A stretch of DNA of 5,766 nt from Conexibacteraceae bacterium (GTDB taxonomy: Bacteria > Actinomycetota > Thermoleophilia > Solirubrobacterales > Solirubrobacteraceae), in NCBI GenBank assembly GCA_009785395.1, contig WQWK01000142.1, positions 1 through 5,766 of the forward strand. Reading direction: 5' to 3'. Numbering within the stretch: position 1 is the stretch's first letter; each line of letters begins with the position of its first letter. The notes beneath the pieces are model-generated. The model had not been told where the DNA came from and did not search any database. It saw nothing but the letters and a program-made list of their open reading frames with translations. The translations under genes and the position numbers were made by a program. Positions 1 to 4,815 of the stretch are shown piece by piece.

Positions 1-1486
1 CCATCGCGGGGGTCGGGGTGGTGCCGCCGTGGGTGTCACGGTAGGCCTGAATCACGTCCGCGGCCGCGCCGGAGACGAACGGGGCCGACTCGCTCGTGCC
101 GCCGAACGCCTCGGTGGGAAGCGGTGGATCCTGGCCGACGCCGACCGCCGCCAGCGCCCCGAATCCGGGCGCGACGAGGTCGACCACGGCGCCGTCCGGC
201 GCGGTGCCGCCCGAGGAAAGGGTCGTCATGTTGTCGTCCTCCCAGCCCTTGGTGTATCCGTAGGTCTGGGCGAGCAGCCTGAGGTCGTTGGTCCCGCCGA
301 CGTCGATGACGTTGGGGTCATCGGCCGGGGCCTCGACCGTGCCCGACGAGCCGCTGTCACCGGCGCTCTCGACAACGACGACACCGGCCGCGACCATCGC
401 GTCGTTGGTGGGCGCGAGCAGGTCATCGTTGGCGCCGGGGAGCGCGCCGTACCCGTAGGACTCGGACACGACGTTGGCACCCGCGCTGACTGCGCTCTGC
501 AGGCCGGCGATGACCGCCGACTCGGGCGCCACGATCTGCCCCAGCGAGTTGGTGTCGCTGAAGTAACCGGTGGTCACGAGCGAGGCGCCCGGAGCGTCAC
601 CGACGATGCGGAAGGTGCAGTTCGCGGGCAGGTTCGAGAACGGCAGCTGCGATGCGTACGAGTAGGTGACCGTGCCCTGCGCGGCGATCGTCGAGTCGTC
701 GCCGTTGAACTCGTCGCTGTAGGTGTTCTGGGTCGGATCGGGCGCGTCGATGATCACGGGCTGGCCGTTGGGCCGGATCATGTTCGGGTTGCCCGCCAGG
801 TCGTCGGCCTCGACGTTGCCGACGATCACGCCCTGGCCGGTGGCGATGCTCGCCGCTTCACCAGGGGCGTTGGGGTTGTTGGACGCGTCGTGGATGCTCG
901 CGAGCGCCTCGGGCTCAATCAGCGGCCTGTTCGGATTCGCGTTGCACAGATGCTGTCCGTCCGACGCAACCGCCGGCACGTTCGCGCTCTGCACCTGGGA
1001 GCTGGACACCGTCGGGGTGTTCAGCGCGCCGCCACCGATCACGATCATCCCGTTGGGGACGACCTTCTCCACGCCCGGCGCCTTGCTGAGCGCCTGGGCT
1101 TCGGCGGCCGGCATCTTGGCAGCGACGGCGTCGAGCAGTGACAGCTGCTTGATGCCTGTCGCGCCGACCTGCTTGAGCTGGCTGACCAGCGGCGCCTGCA
1201 GTGTGGCGGCCGCGTCGGCACGCGCCTCCCGGTGCGCCCTGGTCGCCGGCAGGTTCTTGAGCTGGTCGTTGAAGACGACGATGACCGACTCATCCTTACC
1301 GGCGACGCGCGCCTTGATCTGCGCCGGGGTCAGCTTGGAGAAGCTCGGCTTCTGCTGGCTCGCCTGTGCGGCCTGCCGGCTCGCGTGTGCGGTCGAGCCG
1401 GCTGCCGATGCGGAGCCGGCGAGCGATGCGACTCCGATCGCTACAGCGCCTGCCAGCGACACAACCCTCCGTGGGGTTAACGACAT
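1..1486 (-). CDS. Secreted subtilase-superfamily (S8/S53-like) serine peptidase, C-terminus cut off by window edge
   Basis: The reading frame is open from an ATG at 1484-1486 to the left edge (495 complete codons, no stop), so only the C-terminus is missing. GGAGG at 1492-1496 lies 5 nt before the ATG. Residues 1-29 form a Sec signal peptide: arginines, a hydrophobic stretch, then an ASA cleavage site near residue 28, so the protein is exported. Residues about 66-150 resemble an I9-type propeptide (VIVVFNDQL near 68-76). The peptidase core follows: GQGVIVGNVEADD (217-229) at the first subtilase strand, GDAPGASLV (297-304), SAGDSG (374-379), VDVGGT-like IDVGGT (394-399), VDLVAPG (435-441) and GTSESAP (463-469) with nucleophile Ser465. 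No histidine lies between residues 200 and 485, so the HGT motif of subtilisins is absent. In its place is E259-x3-D263 followed by STIAAQG. Asp377 sits where subtilisin has the oxyanion Asn. Both substitutions match S53 sedolisins. Family membership is secure; activity and substrate are inferred. The gene is divergent from the membrane-protein gene at 1640. Confidence 0.88.
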   Translation of the reverse strand, partial: MSLTPRRVVSLAGAVAIGVASLAGSASAAGSTAHASRQAAQASQQKPSFSKLTPAQIKARVAGKDESVIVVFNDQLKNLPATRAHREARADAAATLQAPLVSQLKQVGATGIKQLSLLDAVAAKMPAAEAQALSKAPGVEKVVPNGMIVIGGGALNTPTVSSSQVQSANVPAVASDGQHLCNANPNRPLIEPEALASIHDASNNPNAPGEAASIATGQGVIVGNVEADDLAGNPNMIRPNGQPVIIDAPDPTQNTYSDEFNGDDSTIAAQGTVTYSYASQLPFSNLPANCTFRIVGDAPGASLVTTGYFSDTNSLGQIVAPESAVIAGLQSAVSAGANVVSESYGYGALPGANDDLLAPTNDAMVAAGVVVVESAGDSGSSGTVEAPADDPNVIDVGGTNDLRLLAQTYGYTKGWEDDNMTTLSSGGTAPDGAVVDLVAPGFGALAAVGVGQDPPLPTEAFGGTSESAPFVSGAAADVIQAYRDTHGGTTPTPAM

Positions 1487-1579
1487 TCCTGCCTCCGTTC
1501 CAGAAAGTATTCGGATGCTGATGCTGCGACCCTATCCCGCCGGTCAAGCGGCCGCAGAAAAGGTCGCGGTCCGGGCCGA

Positions 1580-1622
1580 CTACTACGCTGTGTAGTAGAC
1601 TCTCTCCTACACGGCGTAGTAG
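1580..1622. promoter_or_regulatory. Paired pseudo-palindromic repressor operator in mirror arrangement
   Basis: Two 19-bp sites occur at 1580-1598 (CTACTACGCTGTGTAGTAG) and 1604-1622 (CTCCTACACGGCGTAGTAG). Each is itself an inverted repeat of the form CTACTAC-N5-GTAGTAG, with one arm base changed in the second. The reverse complement of the first matches the second at 17 of 19 positions, so the two are also inverted copies of each other around base 1601, with centres 24 bp apart. The second site ends directly before the AGAGGAG ribosome site (1623-1629) of the plus-strand gene, a position suited to blocking transcription of that gene and perhaps also of the protease gene on the other side. 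The ACTAC/GTAGT arms resemble known BlaI/MecI-type operators, but TetR- or MarR-type binding is possible. No matching regulator gene is in the window. Confidence 0.7.
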
Positions 1623-1639
1623 AGAGGAGCCCGAGACCG

Positions 1640-2092
1640 ATGCAAAGAACCGTCCCTGTCCTGCGTGCCGTCGGCGCGCTGTCCCTGTTCGTGATCGCCG
1701 CCGACCATCTGTACGAGTACTACGCCGACGGCTACTCGGCGATTCCGACGATCGGGTGGCTGTTCCTGCTGAACGGCATCGGCGCCACCGCCCTGGGTGT
1801 GATGCTGCTGACGCTGCCGCGGCGCGTCGCCGGCGGCTGGGCGCTGGCGCTGGCCGGCGCGGCCGGGGCGGGTCTGGCCGCGAGCTCGCTCGCCGCCCTG
1901 TTCGTCTCCGAGAGCGAGCCGCTGTTCGGCTTCATGGAGTACGGCTACCGCCCGGTCGTGGTCGTCGCGATCGCGTCCGAGGCGGTCGCCGTGGTGACGC
2001 TGACGCTGCTGTGCGCGCTGCTCACGCGGCCGACCGCTCAGGCGGTCAGCCGCTCACGCAGCCAGTCGGCCGCGAGGTTCCGGTACAGATAG
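1640..2092 (+). CDS. Small four-helix integral membrane protein of unknown function
   Basis: This 150-residue protein starts at an ATG preceded by AGAGGAG (1623-1629) at 10 nt. Four hydrophobic segments are visible at about residues 7-21, 36-58, 66-90 and 104-128, so it is very probably an integral membrane protein. Between helices 1 and 2 is a polar, aromatic loop, DHLYEYYADGYSAIPTIGWL (22-41), and a second acidic-aromatic loop, ESEPLFGFMEYGYRP (91-105), precedes helix 4. I recognise the general look from uncharacterised actinobacterial membrane proteins but cannot assign a family or function. The last 17 or so residues (Ser/Arg-rich, AQAVSRSRSQSAARFRYR) are read from DNA that also encodes the C-terminus of the convergent hydrolase, and they look like a tail acquired by read-through into that gene. 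The gene is transcribed divergently from the secreted protease and is probably controlled by the double operator just upstream. The hydrophobic segments and ribosome site make the gene call solid. Confidence 0.85.
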   Translation: MQRTVPVLRAVGALSLFVIAADHLYEYYADGYSAIPTIGWLFLLNGIGATALGVMLLTLPRRVAGGWALALAGAAGAGLAASSLAALFVSESEPLFGFMEYGYRPVVVVAIASEAVAVVTLTLLCALLTRPTAQAVSRSRSQSAARFRYR

Positions 2093-3141
2093 GGCATGTT
2101 GTTGACGACGTGCGTGCCGCCCGCGTAGAGCTTCCAGGTGGCGTTCTGCGCCTCGTCGGCGATCCGCTTGGTCTGCTCCCAGGGGATGATGCGGTCGCGG
2201 TCCCCGGTCATGACCAGCAGCGGCTGCTCGATGCGCACCGCGACACCTGCCAGGTCCAGCTCGGAGGCTCGCCGCCGCGCGTCGTCCGGGTCCCTGGCCA
2301 GCGACGTGTGCTGGAAGGTCTCACGCGTCATCTGGGGCAGGTCGTCCCAGCACGCGCCGAAGTTGAACGGACCGCTGACCGCCGCCACGGCCCTGACGCG
2401 CGGCTCGAACGCGGCGACCCTGGGCGCGTAGTACCCGCCGAGACTCACCCCGAGCAATCCGATGCGCTCGTGGTCGACCGTATCCACGTCCCGGATGAAG
2501 TCGAGCGCGACCCCGACCGGTACCTCGTAATCGTGCCTGAGCGGCAGCGCCAGGCCGGTCTCCCCCTGACCCGGGCCCTCGAGCGTCAGGGTCGCCATCC
2601 CGCGCTGATGCAGGACGGCCTCCGTCTCGTAGAACTCCTCCTTGGTCGAGTCCAGCCCCGGGATGATCACGACAAGCGGCAGTGGCCGCCGCTGCGCCCG
2701 CTGGCGCGGCGGCGGCAGCAGCGAACCGGGGGCACCACCGGCCGGCCGGCGGTAGATCGCCACCATGCTCGCGCCGTCGAACGGGATCTCGAGCCGCTGC
2801 GCCGACGGGTCCAGCAGGCGCAATGCGTTGCTCAGCGCGTCGGCCGCCTTGCGGCCCGCGCGCCCATGGAGCTCGATGTCGACCACCCAGACGAACTTGC
2901 CGAAGTGGTAGGCACTCGCCGCCCGCCGCCACAGCTCGCCCGCCGTCTCCTTCCGCCCTGCGCGCTCGGCGTCGGCGGCCTCCGAGGCGAGGCGGTCACC
3001 GAGGCCTTCCCAGGCGGGCAGCCAGTCCTCCCAGGTGTCGACCGATCCGGCGACACGCTGGTAATCGTTGACGTCGACGCCGTTGGCGACCATCCGGGCC
3101 TGCCAGTTGCGGATGGCGGTATCGAGCTGGGTGTCAGGCAT
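2038..3141 (-). CDS. Alpha/beta hydrolase resembling 2,6-dihydropseudooxynicotine hydrolase / DUF1100-type esterases
   Basis: This is a 367-residue cytosolic protein with no signal peptide. Residues 1 to about 110 form a helical N-terminal region, followed by an alpha/beta hydrolase core. PGLDSTKEEF (161-170) is the oxyanion/first-strand motif typical of this group, and EGPGQGET (188-195) follows. GVSLGG (231-236) is the nucleophile elbow with Ser233, GDRDRIIP (313-320) carries the probable acid Asp316, and GGTHVVNN (341-348) carries His344, so the triad is intact. Known relatives include the C-C bond hydrolase 2,6-dihydropseudooxynicotine hydrolase of Arthrobacter nicotinovorans, which to my memory has a similar length and an N-terminal helical domain; other relatives are esterases or acyl hydrolases, so the substrate is unknown. 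The ATG at 3141 is forced: an in-frame TGA lies at 3154-3156 with no start codon between. The ribosome site is weak (GAGAA about 10 nt upstream). The gene lies 46 nt behind the aldehyde dehydrogenase on the same strand, probably in one operon. Confidence 0.88.
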   Translation of the reverse strand: MPDTQLDTAIRNWQARMVANGVDVNDYQRVAGSVDTWEDWLPAWEGLGDRLASEAADAERAGRKETAGELWRRAASAYHFGKFVWVVDIELHGRAGRKAADALSNALRLLDPSAQRLEIPFDGASMVAIYRRPAGGAPGSLLPPPRQRAQRRPLPLVVIIPGLDSTKEEFYETEAVLHQRGMATLTLEGPGQGETGLALPLRHDYEVPVGVALDFIRDVDTVDHERIGLLGVSLGGYYAPRVAAFEPRVRAVAAVSGPFNFGACWDDLPQMTRETFQHTSLARDPDDARRRASELDLAGVAVRIEQPLLVMTGDRDRIIPWEQTKRIADEAQNATWKLYAGGTHVVNNMPYLYRNLAADWLRERLTA

Positions 3142-3187
3142 CTTTGCGAGTTCTCATCGGCCCGCGCAGCGGTGACCGCCGCCCTTG

Positions 3188-4672
3188 TCAGGCCGCCGGG
3201 GGCGGCCACGTCGGAATCACCCCGCGGCCGGACGGATAGCGGACGTTCTTGGCCCGGACGAACTCACTCAGCGTCTCGGCCGCATATTCGCGGCCGTACC
3301 CGCTCCCCTTCACCCCGCCGAACGGCGAGCCGATGAAGTTCCTGCGCGTGTAGTTGTTGACGAACACCATCCCCGCCTCGAGCCGGGCCGCGAGCCGGCC
3401 CGCACGTGACTCGTCGCGCGTGCAGATCGCGGCGGTCAGCCCGTAGCTGGTCCCGTTGGCGATGGCGACCGCCTGATCGTCGTCCTCGAATCGCATCAGG
3501 CTGGCGACCGGGCCGAAGATCTCCTCCTGCGCGATCGTCATCTCAGGTGTGACATCGCCGAAGACGGTCGGTGCCACGTAGAAACCGCCGGCGAGGCCGG
3601 CAGCGTCCGGAACTTCACCTTCGTACAGCAAAGTGGCGCCCTGCTCGACACCGAGCCTGACGTACTCCTTCACCTTGAGCTGCTGGCGCTCGTCAACCAG
3701 CGGCCCGATGTCGGTGTCGGCCTCGAGCGGGTCACCAACCACGAGGCGCGCGGTCGCCGCCACGAACGCCTGACTGAACTCGTCATACAGGGATGAGTGG
3801 ACGAGAATCCGCGAGGTGGACGTGCACGCCTCCCCCTGGTTGTAGAACATGCCCTCGATCGCGATCCGCACCGCATCGGTCACGTCGGCATCGTCGAGCA
3901 CCAGCAGCGCGTTCTTGCCGCCGAGCTCGAGTGTCACGTACGTGAGGTTCCTGGCGGCGGTCTCCATCACCTTGCGCCCGGTCGCGGTGGCGCCCGTGAA
4001 GGAGATGCGCTCGACCTTCGGGTGAGACGCGAGCGCCGGCCCGGCGCCGATCCCGCTGACGGCGTTGATGACACCGGGCGGCAGCACCTCGTTCGCGATC
4101 TCCACCAGTCGCAGGACGGTGAGCGGCGCCTGCTCGCCGGGCTTGATGACGACCGTGTTACCCACGGCGAGCGCGGGCGCGCACTTCTTCGAAAAGTGGA
4201 TCGGCGGCCAGTTGAACGGCAGGATCGCAGCGACGACGCCGTAGGGCTCGTAGACGACCCGTGCCTCGATCGCCCCCTGATTCAGGATCTCACCGTGCAT
4301 CGACTCGGTGAGGCCGGCGTAATAGTCGAAGCTCGAGTGGCAGGAGCGGACATCCACGTTGAGGGCGTCTCGCTTGGGCTTGCCGACCTCGCGCGCGCAC
4401 AGCTCGGCGAGCTCGTCCGCGTGGTCACGGATGCGCGCCGCGACCTGGCGCATCAACTCGCCCCGCTCCTTCGGCGCCATCGTTCCCCAGGTCTCCTCAT
4501 ACGCGCGCCGGGCATCGAGCACCGCCAGATCGACGACCGCGTCCGTCGCCGCCACCACGCCGGCCAGCGACTGGGCCGTCGCCGGCTCGAGCACCTCAAA
4601 GGTCGCCGCGCCCGCGGCATCGACGAACTCGCCGCCGATGAACGCTCCCCAGACCAATCTGCCCGGACCCAT
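3188..4672 (-). CDS. NAD(P)-dependent aldehyde dehydrogenase (ALDH superfamily)
   Basis: It oxidises an aldehyde to the acid with NAD(P)+ in the cytosol. Numbered from the ATG at 4672 (494 residues, a normal family length): LPFNWP with Asn154, the oxyanion residue; IKPGEQ (176-181) with Lys177 and Glu180 for cofactor binding, Glu being more typical of NAD users; FTGATATG (225-232), the nucleotide-binding turn; LELGGKN with general base Glu249; NQGEACT with nucleophile Cys283; QEEIFGP with Glu384; and PFGGVKGSGYGRE near 450. All key residues are present. Substrate specificity cannot be read directly; the overall pattern is like benzaldehyde/vanillin, semialdehyde and betaine-aldehyde type enzymes. 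The frame extends to a GTG at 4720 that would add 16 residues, but ATG 4672 is preferred: GGAAGG at 4680-4685 is 7 nt upstream, no family similarity is apparent before it, and the extension would overlie the LacI-type operator. It is probably the first gene of an operon with the hydrolase, divergent from the LacI regulator. Confidence 0.95.
   Translation of the reverse strand: MGPGRLVWGAFIGGEFVDAAGAATFEVLEPATAQSLAGVVAATDAVVDLAVLDARRAYEETWGTMAPKERGELMRQVAARIRDHADELAELCAREVGKPKRDALNVDVRSCHSSFDYYAGLTESMHGEILNQGAIEARVVYEPYGVVAAILPFNWPPIHFSKKCAPALAVGNTVVIKPGEQAPLTVLRLVEIANEVLPPGVINAVSGIGAGPALASHPKVERISFTGATATGRKVMETAARNLTYVTLELGGKNALLVLDDADVTDAVRIAIEGMFYNQGEACTSTSRILVHSSLYDEFSQAFVAATARLVVGDPLEADTDIGPLVDERQQLKVKEYVRLGVEQGATLLYEGEVPDAAGLAGGFYVAPTVFGDVTPEMTIAQEEIFGPVASLMRFEDDDQAVAIANGTSYGLTAAICTRDESRAGRLAARLEAGMVFVNNYTRRNFIGSPFGGVKGSGYGREYAAETLSEFVRAKNVRYPSGRGVIPTWPPPAA
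3191..3207 (-). other. Perfect GC-rich hairpin at the aldehyde dehydrogenase stop codon
   Basis: A 7-bp perfect inverted repeat, GGCCGCC/GGCGGCC with a 3-nt loop, occupies the last codons of the aldehyde dehydrogenase (encoding the terminal Pro/Ala residues) and ends next to the TGA at 3188-3190. No T-run follows on the minus strand, so it is not a classical intrinsic terminator. It could be an intercistronic mRNA structure that tunes expression or decay between the dehydrogenase and the hydrolase, or a chance product of GC-rich coding sequence. Confidence 0.35.
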
Positions 4673-4686
4673 CCCTCCGCCTTCCG

Positions 4687-4702
4687 TTGCAATCGTTTGC
4701 AG
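4687..4702. promoter_or_regulatory. LacI/GalR-family operator upstream of the aldehyde dehydrogenase
   Basis: TTGCAATCGTTTGCAG contains TGCAATCGTTTGCA (4688-4701), a full match to the family consensus TGNAANCGNTTNCA with the central CG step. It lies in the divergent intergenic region between the aldehyde dehydrogenase and a LacI-family gene, 14 nt upstream of the dehydrogenase ATG and directly next to its ribosome site (GGAAGG, 4680-4685). A bound repressor here would block initiation or early elongation of the dehydrogenase-hydrolase operon. It may also autoregulate the divergent regulator, whose start is 114 nt away. Only one copy was seen in the window. Confidence 0.82.
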
Positions 4703-4815
4703 CCCCACCCTATCAGCCACAGGGGCTCACTTGGTTGAATGATGCTGTGCCATCCGAGGAAGCCGCTGACCAGCCGCAGCTCGATGCGGCCGCTCCCGCT
4801 CCGGCGAGGAGCCGC

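Noticed and set aside
29..1141. Long plus-strand open frame of 370 codons
   Set aside because: It is antisense to the protease, whose frame has a signal peptide, propeptide and peptidase motifs. The product is a low-complexity Arg/Val/Gly/Asp-rich sequence with no recognisable domain, as expected from GC-rich DNA.
1580..1622. The inverted repeat as an intrinsic terminator
   Set aside because: No T-run follows on either strand, and it lies between divergent genes, where no transcript is expected to end.
3139..3190. A promoter or terminator separating the dehydrogenase and hydrolase
   Set aside because: The 46-nt gap shows no -35/-10 pair and no stem with a T-run, so an operon is the simpler reading.
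1756..3336. Plus-strand open frame of 526 codons spanning the membrane protein, hydrolase and dehydrogenase end
   Set aside because: It crosses three better-supported genes, is Arg/Pro-rich throughout and has no family motif. The alpha/beta hydrolase frame with an intact catalytic triad explains the region.
3797..4738. Plus-strand open frame of 313 codons antisense to the aldehyde dehydrogenase
   Set aside because: The opposite strand encodes all ALDH catalytic motifs; this frame has only shadow-like composition.
4747..4815. Upstream GTG start for the LacI regulator adding 23 residues
   Set aside because: No convincing ribosome site precedes it, the added residues are Ala/Pro-rich, and LacI proteins usually start directly at the HTH. 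It remains a minor alternative.
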